Assembly (NCBI GenBank): GCA_030704615.1
Contig: CM060732.1
Coordinates: 65,081,053 to 65,145,052, forward strand
DNA from: Takakia lepidozioides
Taxonomy: Eukaryota; Streptophyta; Takakiopsida; Takakiales; Takakiaceae
Length of the DNA stretch: 64,000 bases
Reading direction: 5' to 3'
The translations under genes and the position numbers were made by a program. A model generated the notes under the pieces. The model worked only from the letters and a program-made list of their open reading frames with translations. It was not told the origin of the DNA and searched no databases. Positions 36,606 through 49,434 of this stretch are shown here, one piece after another (position 1 is the stretch's first letter; each line of letters opens with the position of its first letter).

Positions 36606-37171
36606 GTCAATAGTGTGGCATGTGCCTATGAGCACATGTAATCGCCAAAGTTAAAATCGCAATAGATTTATGACCATGTGAACCTTTGAAAGACATATGA
36701 AATGCCAATATTTCAGAAAAACCCAATTTTCCATTTTTCATGAATTTTCAGTGACCAAAAACCTTGAAATTCAACATCTCTCACATTTTAGGTCCAAAAA
36801 TTATGAAACTGCCTGGGTCCAGCGGTATTAAGACCCCGGGCGGAGGCCCTATGATTTGGGAGATCTCAACGACGAAACAAACCAAAACAAACAAACAACT
36901 TTGCTTAAAGTATTGATATATGCAAATACATGAGTTACCCTCGCAAGTCCTTGCATGGTGTATGTAGAACTACACATCGCACTTATCATATATTTTCATG
37001 TATTATTAATACATAATTCCATTCATAATATTAGCGAAGTTGTAGTAAGGTTCAAGATAAGTCAATAAGGGGCCCAAGTTTGAAAGGGGTTGTGGGGATT
37101 AGAGAGTGGTCCAAGAATTATGAAGCGGGAGTTATAGTAAGCTACAGCAGGAGTTCAATTAATAACTGTCA

Positions 37172-37488
37172 TGTTAGGAAAGTAAGACCTATTACATAGG
37201 GGATGGTTCATGGTTAGATTGGGGTCAGGCGTGGTGGTTTCTAAGAGTGACGTGTGTTAAGGCAGCCTTCTAGAAGGGTCCCACCGCCCCACTAGGGTAT
37301 ATAAAGGGAGCTGGGCTCTCTACCACCGCATCTTATTATCTATTCTTACTACTTACTACGTACTAGTACCTAGGGGGCTCTGCTGAGAAGGTGAGTGTGA
37401 ATCTTCATATGTATTATAATTTGGATGGAGTTACGGTGTAGATAAAGATGTTGTAGATTACTTGTTATTAGCTGGGTGTAATCTAACA
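37172..37488 (+). repeat. Possible solo LTR with TATA box
   Basis: The stretch has inverted ends TGTTAG...CTAACA and a TATATAAA at 37,298-37,305, with a splice-donor-like GAGAAG|GTGAGTG about 90 bp downstream. This fits the LTR of an unrelated element. No 5-bp target duplication (tgtca against tcttg) and no primer-binding site were found. It could equally be a host promoter with a first exon. Confidence 0.35.
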
Positions 37489-40054
37489 TCTTGGGTGTTA
37501 AGTATTTGTAGAGGTATGGACAAGAGGTGGTATACTTGTGTATGATTTAGGGAATATTTTATAGGAGGTGTAATAATTTAATATATATATAATAAAATAC
37601 AAAATATATAATTTAATTCATACCAATTCATATTCAAGCTTACAATCTACCTCCATGCAGGTACTTACAGGATTTCTTGTATGAATGTAGTTGCAAAAAA
37701 GAAGCTGAATTACCTCCATGCATATATATAGTCACAACCTATGGAGCTATCCCAATACAGTCAAACCTGGATAAATGTTACCTCTTTTTTTTTTATATCA
37801 TCCTAAATGTTATGGTTTTCTTACTCTGTAATAATATACACTAAGAATGACAAAGAGAGTGTTATTTGTTATTTGTTATTGAATACCTACTCTCCTCTTT
37901 GTTAAGACACCTCTGTAATTATTACATTCAATAAAATAATAATAAAATAATAAAAATGGTACTAGCATTCCAATTGGTCAAATTCAAATTCACTATTGAA
38001 ATGGGCATTTGAACGATTTCAGTATTGAGATGGGCATTTGAAGATGGCCAGGAGAACCCTAACCGCCGCCTTTTAGGGTTTAAGGGGCCTCTAGGGAACT
38101 CGAGAACCTCCTGGTAGGGTACTCTGAATGTTTACGGGACAAAGAATAGTAGGTTAAGCACTATGTGATGACACCATTAGTGCTACTGAGATACTATGAG
38201 CGTATGTGTGAAGAAGAGAGGAAGCATTGGTGCTACGATACAAGCTTACAATACTTACAATACTGGTGTTGCTATTTCAAAGTGTTTATCCATAGAGAAG
38301 GAATTGCATCTTGCTAAGCGGAAGAATTGCCAGTAGAGAGACGTTACGTCATATTTTCTTCCCTCTCTCTAAATGTTATTTTACATCTGAAGCAGTGTTT
38401 TTTTTTTAAATTCAGAAAATAGCACGAGTGGCTACAAAGTTTTGTAAAAATTAGGCATATATTATGTTCATCCATTCAAATTAGGACAGAATCATCAACA
38501 TCCATACTTTCATCCATTCATATCATCCATATTTGGCAAATTCATCCATAATTTTATTTGTTTTTGAGAAATTTGGCGATTTCATCCATGAAAAAACATA
38601 GAGTTTGCTACGGAATATTCTTTTCTATTTTCTTAAGTCGCCATTTGGCGAAAATTCGCCAAAAACAAAAACGCTGATCTGAAGGACCTGTTTTAATGTT
38701 AAATTTCTAATTGTTATGTTATGAAATTTTGACCTGTTTTACTGTTATTTGATATAACTGCCTAATTGTTATAGAGTTCCTACTCTTGAAGCATAACATT
38801 TATCCAGGTTTGACTGTATGCACCAATCCCTAAACGTAAGCATCTACAGTCGACCCTACCTTATTGTTTCCTGCTTATGTGTTATTTCATTGTAAAGGTT
38901 ACGGTTTTGATACTCTGCAAAAACAACTCTAGAAACCATGTCAAGAGTGTTAAGTGGTTAATTGTTAGTTTATCCTACTCTTCATAGTGTTAACGCACCT
39001 CCTTAGTAGTTAAATTCCATAGACCAAAATAGAGCATCCATTCATGCTCATCTGAAATAGAGCATCCATTCATCCATTTATGAGGTTCAAGCTGAGCATC
39101 CATCCATCCATTCATCCATTTATGAGGTTCAAGCTGAGCATCCATCCATCCATTCATCCATTCATGAGGTTCAAGCTGCCATTGACACTTTACATTTATA
39201 TCTTGCACAGCAAAACACCGATACTAGTGCTTGTCTCAGGAAGTGTTTAGCAATCTAGAAGGAAGTGATTTTAGCTAGGCATTCTACTTGTCGACAAACC
39301 GACATTTTTCATATTTTCAACCTACTCAAAGATTAATTGTTATCTTTCATTGGCAGGACCTGGTTTACTGTGCCTCTTGTAACTGATAATTTATGAAAAT
39401 TCTCCCTGCTTTCCGGTTATATGTGATACCTGGCTATCTTTAGAAATTTCATACTCTAGAGGCCTAACATTAAAGCAGGGCCGACCGTACATGAAATGGA
39501 ACCATTGACCTCGAGGAGAGCATCGTTTTATCCTGGACGCCCTAAGGGCCAACTTCCATGTTCGCTCCATAAATCAATGTTTCTATATTTTATTGGATAT
39601 ATATAGAAAAAATAGGTAATTGGAGGGTGTAAATTTGGTGGGGCTGGGCTGTGGGGTACCTCATTATGTCGAGGCCACATAAAATTTAGAGTTTCCAGTT
39701 GTTTGTAGAATGCGGTCTTGAGGCGCAAGACTAGGGGTGCCAGAAAAAGGGAGGGATGAAATGTAGTGGGGCCCGCTGTCAGGTCTCTGTTGTCATTACT
39801 AGGAGGCCAAACAAAATTCAGGGGCGTTGGTTGGGAGGAGAAATTTTTGAGTAAGGGGATGTGGGTGGCATCTCACCAAAAAAACGCATTTTCACTGGCT
39901 GGACTTAATGCGAACAAACATTGGTGCATATGCGGACATGAGTACATAGGTTCTCACTGAAGTTCCCATGGTAAAATCCACTCTAATTTTATTCTTCTTG
40001 TTGCAGGACATGCCAACATGCCATGAACTTAAGGGGATCATGTGCATTGAGACA
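37489..40054. other. Gene-poor, A+T-rich region
   Basis: No gene is recognised. A palindrome at about 38,643-38,663 (TTTGGCGAA-aa-TTCGCCAAA, then ...AAAAACGCTGAT) echoes the ends of the dispersed repeat at 13.3 and 36.4 kb. At 39,045-39,180 'gaggttcaagct' and 'catccattcatccatt' form three tandem units of about 51 bp. Confidence 0.5.
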
Positions 40055-40362
40055 GCCGTCTATTATATTTAAAGAAAATTATTCACGCAAGGAATAATTA
40101 AGGATGATTAAGTTCTCTTTGGACTAGTATTCATCACAAGAGGATTCCACCGCACCCTACTCAATCGGAAGAATAATTTGTGTTTCCGACCGAATGATAC
40201 AAATAGAGGGAATCCGAATGAATCCGACATTACCAATATATTTCTGGTTGCGGTTATACACATGCTCATGTTCATCTAGGAGCAGATGTGACTGCCTCCA
40301 GTGTTTAGGGCCAGGCACAGTCGCAAGTACAACCCTCCATAGAATTTGAATCAGTACATTTA
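40055..40362. repeat. Uninterrupted copy of a duplicated segment (empty site)
   Basis: The order is 'ggactagtattcatcacaa', 'accctactcaatcgg', 'ataatttgtg|tttccgac', 'ccaatatatttct', 'cacatgctcatgttcatc' and 'cagtgtttagggccaggc'. The same words occur in the same order at 41,190-41,307 and 42,406-42,590, split by the hairpin-rich block. Confidence 0.85.
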
Positions 40363-41570
40363 ACCCTTAAGTTCCCAAGCGACCTAATCGGGTCACTTTG
40401 AATTTGCAGTTCGACCTAATTTTTGCAGATCTAATCTCATGGGGCCCACTCATGAAGCTTTAGTGACAAGGGATTTGACTTGAGTATGATGCAAAAAACA
40501 AAATTAAAAAAAAAAACAAAAGCTACGACCTACAAAAAATATCTTAGATCTCTCATTTACGTTTTGGGGCCTGAAAAGGGCTTGTTGACCAGTGACGTGG
40601 CAGGTAAACAAGCCCAAAACAGATTGCACTCCAAAGGCCATTTTTGGCAGAAAATTAGCAATTTTGGAAAAAACGCTTCACCTTGTGGTGTGTGAGCATT
40701 ACATACACACATCCACCATTGGCTTTTAAAAATAGTAAAAAAAGTACTTCAGTTGGAGGCACATTTTCTCTTGTCAATTTTGAGATTTCAACCCTATGTA
40801 ATTGCATGCATAGCAATCATAGATGAAAAAATCAGTTGGACCTGCAATTTAGTGGGGTCATAGCCACTCCACTACTGATTTGGAAATGGTGGGTCTTGGG
40901 GCAAGCAAAATTGGATAAAGCTAGGTTTTGATTTAGTCAAACCAATTTCTTTCTCACTTTTTCTTTGGGACCTGATATTTGAGGTCCGGGCCAACGCTAT
41001 AATCTCACAATTTCCATGGTGGACTTGGCTCATTTTTTGGTATGTCATGCATAACTGAGCTGGGCCCATTGCTATAAGGCTGGATTCTCCGGATGATTTT
41101 TGGCAGGTTTCTAGGGGCAATTTACTGCAGCTGGGTACCCAAAATTGGTAAAAAGTCAAAAAAGGGCTTGGGAACTTAAGGGTCAAAAAGGCAGCCTATG
41201 ATATTTGAAGAAAATTAGTCTTGCCAGAATTAGTTCTCTTCGGCTTCGGACTAGTATCATCACAACAAGTTGATTCCACACCCTACTCCATCGGAGCATA
41301 ATTTGTGTATTGGGGAAGGGTCGTTCCCAAGGCCCTTCCTGAATTTGAGAGCACCTGCAACGAGGGGCCTTGGGAACGACCCTTCCCAACGTGAAAAACT
41401 GGGAAGTTTTTCTTTCCCGCTCCTTGCCCTGCAAATCGGGGGACCTTTCCACACGCGAAAGGTACTTCCCGCAAATTGGGGGACCCTTCCAAAAGCGGAA
41501 GGTACTTCCCGTAAATCGGGGGAACATTGCGGCCAGGGAGGCTCCTTGAATTATAAAGAAAAAAATTTGC

Positions 41571-41706
41571 CAGTGTTTTACATATAGGGTAATACCTCAG
41601 TTGAGGGCATTCCCAGATTTGAGGGCCTGACGCTGAGGAGGTAGCCATAGGGGAAGGCCCAAAAATCCGGGAATGCCCTAGGCATTACACTGCGTAGAGA
41701 AATGCC
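41571..41706. repeat. Hairpin element, copy 1 (degenerate)
   Basis: The arms begin 'cagtgttttacatatagggt' and end '...gcattacactgcgtag'. The inner arms GGGCATTCCC and GGGAATGCCC pair, with 'agattt' and 'aaatcc' next to the loop. It is the same design as 42,116-42,247 with mismatches. Confidence 0.75.
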
Positions 41707-42115
41707 AATTTGTTTTAAAAAAAAATCTAATGGCCAGGCATTCTCCCTTTCGAGGGAGCTGATGGGGTGCATTCCGCCAAGGGGAATGCACCCCCATGAA
41801 TTCTGCTTTTTAACGGCATGATAAATACAAACAATTAAAAAAAAAAAATCTAATGGCCGGTGCATTCTCCCTTTCGGAATGCACTTGAGGGAGCTTATGG
41901 GGTGCATTCCGCCAGGCGGAATGCACCCCCATGAATTCTGCTTTTTAACGGCACGATAAATACAAACAATTTTTATAAAAAAAATCTAATGGCCGGTGCA
42001 TTCTCCCTTTCGGAATGCACTTGAGGGAGCTTATGGGGTGCATTCCGCCAGGTGGAATGCACCCCGATGAATTCTGCTTTTTAACGGCACGATAAATACA
42101 AACAAATTTTTTTGG

Positions 42116-42247
42116 CAGTGCTTTACTTATAGTGTAATGCCCTGAGTGGAGGGCATTCCCGGATTTGAGATTGCCCCAGGCCGAGGGAAGGCCCGAAAAT
42201 CCGGGAATGCCCTCCACTCAGGGCATTACACTGCATAAAGCACGTGC
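42116..42247. repeat. Hairpin element, copy 2 (36-bp perfect stem)
   Basis: 42,131-42,166 is the exact reverse complement of 42,197-42,232, with a 30-base spacer. The stem extends outward with mismatches through 'gtgctttac' (42,119) and 'taaagcac' (42,236). It has the size and shape of a foldback or MITE-like element. Confidence 0.9.
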
Positions 42248-42590
42248 AACAAAAAGGTACAAAAAGGTATGGTGGGTGAGTGTAATGCACCAGCCTCGCT
42301 GCCCAGTGCATTACAGGGGAGTGTAATGCCCCGCCCGGCCAAGCGATGAATTCTGGTTTTTGACGGCACGATAAATACAAAGAGAAAAAATGCAAAGTGC
42401 TTTACGTTTCCGAACACATGATAACAAATGGAGGGAAGCTGAATGAAGCCAAATGAACCCATTTCCAATATATTTCTCGTCCTCATTGTGCACATGCTCA
42501 TGTTCATCCAGCAACAGATATTACGACCTACAGTGTTTAGGGCCAGGCCGAGTTTTCTGCGCCCCTCCAACAGAATTCGAATCAGGTGCC

Positions 42591-45440
42591 AATGGGGCGA
42601 ATCAATTGGCTCCGCACGATGGCACTTTCCTTCCGCCCGCACCTTGTGTTTCATTAAGTTAGAAGGAAGGTTGGAGCTGCACCCTCACCACGCAATCGCA
42701 TTCACGTGGAGGAGGAGTGGTCAAAACAAAAAAGGTTAAAACCCTAAAGGATGTTAAGCTGGCCCTTGTTTTCTGGCTTTTGTCCACGCACCTGCTTTGA
42801 ATTGCGAGCTAACATGACAGGTGCCATCCCAACCACCAGCAAACGAAGGTCCACTGTCCACTCGTGAGCCGATAACTGAGTCCGAAAAGAAAAAATATCG
42901 TCCCCTCTCCCAACTTCCAAGTGGCAGAGTCCCCGTCCCTGCCGATTTTACACGTTTGGAAAATTGATTGCACTGTCCTTAATGATCCGAACCAGGATTT
43001 GGTGCCATGATAGTTAGTTATAAATGCATCCTTCATTATAACCCTTCTTTCAATCAATCTATTCCGCAGACGGAACCCTATCATATGCACTTGCCAAGGA
43101 TTCTATCACATTCGATCGAACAATATCCACATGATATCCCATCATGATTGGATCCTCATATTATATGTACGTACTACCCAAAGGTCCACCTGTGACCTGA
43201 TCGTCATCACTGTCCCATACAATGTGCCGACGACCTTCCATGTTCGATGAGAGTGCAAACCTCAGAATACTATTTGTCCATGAAGGCTCACACGCACACA
43301 CATGCCACAAACAAATGTTTGAAACCATACATCTGTACATAACTACCTGTGTGTCTTCTTCTTCCCCTCCTCCTCATCTTTCGTTAGTCCACACACAAAA
43401 AGGCGTATGAACACTGTCTCACTGTTACCAGGGTTGCATCATGAGGCATGGCCCACAGCAACTTGTATGGAAAGAATCTAATGCTGCCTTTTCAAAAGCA
43501 TAAGAGAGCGGAAGTACTGGCCGAAGCAACGTCAGGAAAAGGACCACCACAAACCAAGGAGCGTAGTCATTGATGATGCGGACAACCCTAGACGGTATTG
43601 ACTTATGTTCTCTGTCTGCTCTTCAGCCAGGACGCTGCCCTTGCGAGCTTCACAGAGCTGCCGTGCCAAGCCCGTCATGAGACCCGTGTTGCCGCACCCG
43701 CGGCGTGGGGTCCCGTCAGGACCGTTCGCTAGTAACTTACCAGTAAGTCACCACTATCTGTCTCGGAAACCGGCATGTCAACTGTTACCAAAGAATCAGT
43801 CAAATTCCTGAAGGCGGTGAGTGGGGTCCGTGGGCCAGTCAAAACCTTCACTCACTCAGCAGGTTTAGTCAATTCTACCACATCGCCATCGACTAGTGCA
43901 TACAAGTACACCCGGTTGTTTAGGTTTTTGTTTCTCAACATTTTTCCTTTGCGCATGTTGCGATGAGAGAGCCCCCCCCCGGACTTATGCGATTACACAC
44001 TAACGGCAAGAGGGGCAACGGCACTCAATTTCAGACCCTCCTATTGGTTTAAGGGAGGGCAGTGTGCCGCTATGCCTACCACACTAGCGGCTGAGAGGCG
44101 TTGGCATGGCTCCGACTTGGCACCTCCATGTCACAATTACCGTCAAATGTCACATTCCAGGCAGTGTCCCTTGGAAATCCACAATTTTAGGAAGACATTT
44201 TTTGGTGGCACGATCCCCGCCATCACGAAGCTGGTCTCCTCCTGTAATCTCCGGTGGTCTCTCCTACCGATGTTTTGGCCACTGGGCTTATGCTACAGTG
44301 TGGGAGCCAATTCATCGCCACTTGGTGACATGGACCTATATCATCCAACAATCCTAGCCTGCAACATCCACGTCAGTGCTGTTGGTGTGCCGTCAGTGTG
44401 GTTGGGGGCCTTAGCTTCTTGGTACATAACTCGATAATCATTTCTAGACCAATCATGTTTCCAATGTGATTGGAAATTTATTTCTAAATTAGTTTGTACT
44501 ATTATTAGTTTGTTCTTAGTATCTAGGGTGTGCCAACAAATATCTACAGTTGCTTCAATGAGAATTTTCATTCACATCACAGAATAATAAATTAATAATA
44601 AATTGTAAGGATGAATAATAGCACATCAATAATCCAAGAGACGCATCCCAACGCTATTAATATTTTCCATCTCAACGGCCGGGATGAGATATGGGATAAT
44701 AACGAGACTACGCAAGCCGCCCGATGAGGTACTTGAGTACAGACCCGTGCAGGCCACGATAGGCGAACGTAAGCACGCCACGCGACAAGGGGCACCACCT
44801 TCTCGCAGTTGCTGTGACGACTGTGCGCGAGTGCGTGTGCGTGCACAGGAAACCCCCAGCCACCTGGTCTGTATGTCGGTTTGGCACATGGAGAGCGCGG
44901 TTTCACGCGTTTTCCGCCAACATTCTTCAGGACTAGCTTCCCATCTGTTACTGCTGAATTGGTTACCCCAAATTGAGCACACTTTGTGCTCAGAAGTCTT
45001 TCCTCTCCTCTCTAGAAGTTTTGAGCAGTCAACCTGTGCTTTGCTCTGCCCTTGTTAACACATTGTTTTCCTCAGGGGGTAGCTTAATAAACCAAAGCCG
45101 TGGACCACTGTGAGAGTGCAGAAGGTCATTTACAGCTTTGAACAAGTACTCAATTTTTTCTGGTTCACGAAGTATCTCTGTTGTCGGAGCTACTTCTTGC
45201 GGATTCACTAGTACTTACAAGTATTCGGAATCGACAGTTACCGATCGATAGCAAGGGACGCTTGCAGCAAGCTTGGTGTGGATGTAAGAATTGGCGCCAT
45301 GAGCGGGAGAACATTTTGAGCGTGACACTTTAGGGGAGACAATGTAAAGATTTCACAGCTTCTTGCCTGTTTCTCTGGGGCAAAGAGAGAGTTGCACGTC
45401 TGATACTTGCGGTCCACATCAGAACGGGCAGCTTGGCAGG
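42591..45440. other. Intergenic, no gene recognised
   Basis: Frames up to about 140 codons exist on both strands, and none has a recognisable domain or codes in a conserved-looking way. The block may include the promoter of the membrane-protein gene at its right end. Confidence 0.4.
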
Positions 45441-48400
45441 ATGGTCTCGGCAAATACAAGGGCCTGTGTGGCAGACCCGCAAAATATAGCGCAATTTTCA
45501 AGTAGTCATAGCAACAAGTCTACTCCAAATAGGAAACATCAAAGACTGCTTAGATTTTATAATTTTAGAGATGACAAGCCATCATACAGGTACAGTATTG
45601 TAGCACATCCGGCTCGAATTCTAGCCCTAGCGTTCCTTTGTCATCTAGCTTTTCAAACAATTTCAGCACAAGCTTACGCAGGAACCGAGGTCCATGGACA
45701 ATCAGGTGCGGCAAGAGCACTTCGTGGTTGGAGACCAGATATGGCTACAACAAGTCTCAGATGGGGGTACAACGATGCACACGTTATAGATTGGAGCGGT
45801 ATGTTTTGCATTCAATCCTAAACTGTGAGGACGGCGAGAGAGAGAGAGAGAGAGAGAGACCAGTGTCGGGCCTGGTACGGTCGTTGTTCATAGATCAAGC
45901 TCAAGCACTAGTCCTAGTTTCTCGAGAGAAGTCCAGCGTCCAGCCGATCAATGCAATCTCAATTCATGAGGTGACATGAATGAGGAGGGCATGTGAAGCA
46001 CTGGCATCTCGATTTGCAACGGCATGAATTCGTGGTGCAACAGAGAAGGACAGATAAAACGGACTCAAACAGATGTGAAGGAGGCCTGAAGAGGATATTG
46101 GCAACTACGTAAGATTGCTTGCCAGATGTCCGTACTTCTAGAGAAGATCAACTGCAATGGGGTTTTGGATTTGGATTCAAATATTCAAGCTGATACGGCT
46201 ACTGTATTCGCACAAATAATTAGCAAGCTTCTCGGTAATGGTAATTTAGCCTTACATCCATCGATCGTAGCAGTTCACCAGGCACCTTCTGACTGAGGGC
46301 AGAACCATGCAGCTTAAAGAGGATCCCGTTAAGTAGAGGTTGTCAAACACTCTTTAAATAGAACTACGTTCTTGAATCAGAAGTTGGCATCTGTTGCCTG
46401 ATCACTATAGTTTCAGAGCCAAGCTTTAAATCATGCTGTGAAGAATTTGGCGCGGCATTTGGACTCAATTCCGTAAAGTATGAATAGTATGAATCGGGTG
46501 TGTGCATAAAATATCCTGTCCAGTGCGTATGGTTGGGGTCCAGTACATGGATCTAGAGTGTCAATCATGAATCCATGACCGGTACAGACAATCAAACCGA
46601 CATAACCGAAGTACGTGCTCCAATCATCAGGGAATACTCTTTCACGGGTTGATCATCGAATACAGGCCTACCTTTCAGGAAATCGCTGGAGCGCGACTGT
46701 TGAGTTGCTCTAGAAATTCCTCAAATGGTGGCACACCCACTTGCAATCCAATAATACCTACTTTCTGTAATATATTGTACACTAATCACTCGTGCGACTG
46801 CAGACAAGTTCTTCTCGATCTGATGTTTCTACTTCTACCTGCACAGATCATCTTGGGAGGAGACTATTGGAAGACAACTCCTCGAATTCCAGGATTTTGG
46901 CTCACAGAAATGACCGCATCGATCCACTCAACCATTTCAGAAAATATCGATCTGGCTATAATCTGAAGAGCAAGCATTACTGGGCGGTGTGTTCACTCTA
47001 CCATGATCTAGAATCTTGTGCTTCTTTACTCTTATCTACTTGAACGTTGCTCTGAAGGGAGTCAAGGCAGATTTCTAGCGAAGAACAGTTGATTTCTCAG
47101 TGACATCTGTCTGAGTGAGGTTGCCAGAAGTGCCAAAACACAATCGCACCTCTTTGTCCAGACCCCCGGGGGTTCTGAGATTTGTGAGATATGTGTCATC
47201 GATTTCACCTAACCTCATGAATTCATGTCCTCCTAGAATTTTTCGTATAGCAATTATCCATCCCTGAGCCCTAAGATGCATAGCCTTCTATCCCAATTAC
47301 CGCATTTGATTGCTAGATTTCAAGGTGTTTAGGATGCAAAGATGTAATATGTGAGCGATTGTAGGTGAATAGAAAGGCCAAATTCGAAAAATCTACTGCG
47401 ATGGTTTTGATGTACTGTGATAGATTCATCGTCATTGCAGTCAGTGATATTTACCGGGATCTACGGATATGCGATAGCAGTGGTGTGGCTGGTTCTAGGG
47501 CTTCTACTGGCACTGGTGACTTGTTGTAGGTGCCTATGTGGCCGCCGACCAAATTCAAAGCGCCCCCGCTCCAATTTCTACTACTGGGCCCCTCGCATCC
47601 TTGTTTTTCTTCTCTCCATTGTTGCCATGTACGTTTAGCTCTTCATGTCTCCAGTCCATCAAACCCCCCTCACAGACAACGTTTGAGTAGCACTAGCGTG
47701 TGCGCTGAAATCTGAGAGTTATGTCTAAGAACTTGGGTTGAATTTTTTGTGAGTTTTTCACAATGATGAGCGTCCTTTGACCACACCTTGGGATTCAAGT
47801 GGGTATTGTTCTTTGTATAATAGCTTGGCCTCCGTTGTGCAGAGGGAGTAGTGTTGAGCTGTACCTAGCCAACAGAGAGTTCAACATACAGGCCAACAAG
47901 GTGGAGAACACCATCTTGGGAGCTGCTCAGAGTGCAACAAATTCTATCTACAACATTTCATCCGCTATTTCAAATGTAGAAACGCTCTTGGAGCCTTACA
48001 ATGTGACTGCATTGGGAACACTGGCACCCCTGTCGGAGGCTACTGTTCGTTCCTTCATTCATTCATTGAATACCACACGGGTGGATCTGAACACCCAAGC
48101 ACATAATTTACAATCCAAAGTTGACGTCAACAAGAAGGATTACAACCTTTTGATCGACGCTATGTGAGTCCTCTCTCCCTCCTTCACAGCTTAGACTGTC
48201 TTATACTGTGGAAGTGATTCACGAGGGTACTATATTGAGGCGCAATGCACCAAAGCAAAAACACCTCTTCCCGACAGATGGCTAGGTACAATGGGTGCTT
48301 GTTTTTAGTGAGGATAGCCTACTAACGTTGGCCATCAGTTAATCCTTACTTAGTTAATGTGGGAATTCGCTTGTATAAGTCCATTCTAGTAAATATGGAG

Positions 48401-49398
48401 GATTTTTCCTTTGACAGTGCGAGTCTGTATAGTCGCTTAGCATCTGGAGGCTTAGAACATTATCTCTAAAGTGATGGTTGGATCCAACAATCCTTCTGGC
48501 TGTTTGTTTCTGCTCATTTTCCCTTTCACAAGAATTGCTAGGAAGGATGTTGATAAATATCATCACTAACTGGCTTCTTTTGGAATTTGACAGAGAGATT
48601 ACTTTGATTGTCCTAACATCAGTGAATCTGCTTCTTATTGTTTCTGGATCTGGTACACGCTTTTCTCTTTCCTCCTTCCTCTATATTGATGTTCATTCTT
48701 GTCATATTTTGCACAATTCATTGTGCCTCTCATCTCTCCACCTCCCTTCTCTCTTTGTCTCTATACATGTGTCTCTTGGGCCTTCCACAGATAGAGTTAT
48801 CTTTCTTTCTGTCTCTCTTAAGTAAGTCTCCCTGAAACGCTATGGTTTGATAGGTCCTGGGGACATAATAAAGCATCCTTTTCTCCCTTCCATTGTTTGG
48901 AATTCTGTCCCTGCTTCAGTTGGGCTCGCTCATACCCCTCAATCAATGAGACGTTTGAGTGCTGCAGCAGGCAGGGAAAGACCTGTAAGCTCTTAAAATT
49001 CTTAAGCACAGTTTGGTCAAGAGGTGTGTTTGATGGTGTACTTGTGTGTGGGTGCAGCTTCAACATTTCTGCGATGGAGACGCTTCTTTTACTTGTACAT
49101 TTCATCCTTTTAACCAACATGGCTACGTGGCTTGCTAGCAGAGAGCTGGAATGCAGTCTGTGTGCTACCGCATGTCAACATTCTGCCAAAGAAATGGAAG
49201 GCCTAGTTGAAGTGTATGGCTCACTGTAGGCTTCATTAATCTTGAGGGGACTGTAGTGGGCACTCCTCTGAAATTGTTCTGTGGAACTGAAGTTGGTTGT
49301 CCCCTGAACAGTGTTATTGTGATGGGCTGGATATTGACTGCTTTGACCTGGGCAATGTTCGGCCTCTTCCTTACATTTCACAAGTAAGTGGACTCCCA

Positions 49399-49434
<36 letters not shown>

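Larger units (their letters stand above)
41308..42405. mobile_element. Hairpin-rich 1.1-kb insertion (compound foldback element)
   Basis: The block differs from its flanks: it is composed almost wholly of inverted repeats and short tandem units, and lies between the halves of a duplicated segment. Contents in order: a 23-bp perfect inverted repeat (41,313-41,335 / 41,365-41,387); a 40-bp unit repeated at 41,431, 41,471 and 41,511; a degenerate hairpin element (41,571-41,706); three 120-140-bp units each with a short palindrome (41,764-41,794, 41,899-41,929, 42,035-42,065); a 36-bp perfect hairpin (42,131-42,232); and a 10-bp stem (42,281-42,315). No protein domain is present. No terminal inverted repeat for the whole block and no clear target duplication were seen, so it may be several nested insertions. 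Frames across it are symmetric artefacts. Confidence 0.75.
41190..42590. repeat. Second copy of the duplicated segment, interrupted by an insertion
   Basis: The left half (41,190-41,307) ends 'ataatttgtg' and the right half (42,406-42,590) resumes 'gtttccgaac...ccaatatatttct...cagtgtttagggccaggc'. Compared with 40,055-40,362 this defines an insertion of about 1.1 kb. Confidence 0.85.

Noticed and set aside
41260-42395. Overlapping open frames on both strands within the hairpin block
   Set aside because: They follow from the inverted-repeat symmetry and low stop density of repeated units. They share no domain and mirror each other across the palindromes.
45834-45862. GA-repeat near the tentative first exon of the membrane-protein gene, considered as a regulatory GAGA site
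   Set aside because: It lies downstream of the tentative exon, and simple GA repeats are common here. Nothing ties it to regulation.
46792-47043. Independent small gene at 46.8-47.0 kb
   Set aside because: The frame lacks an ATG at its start, and its content (DPLNHFRKYRSGYNLKSKHY) is an internal exon of the membrane-protein family.
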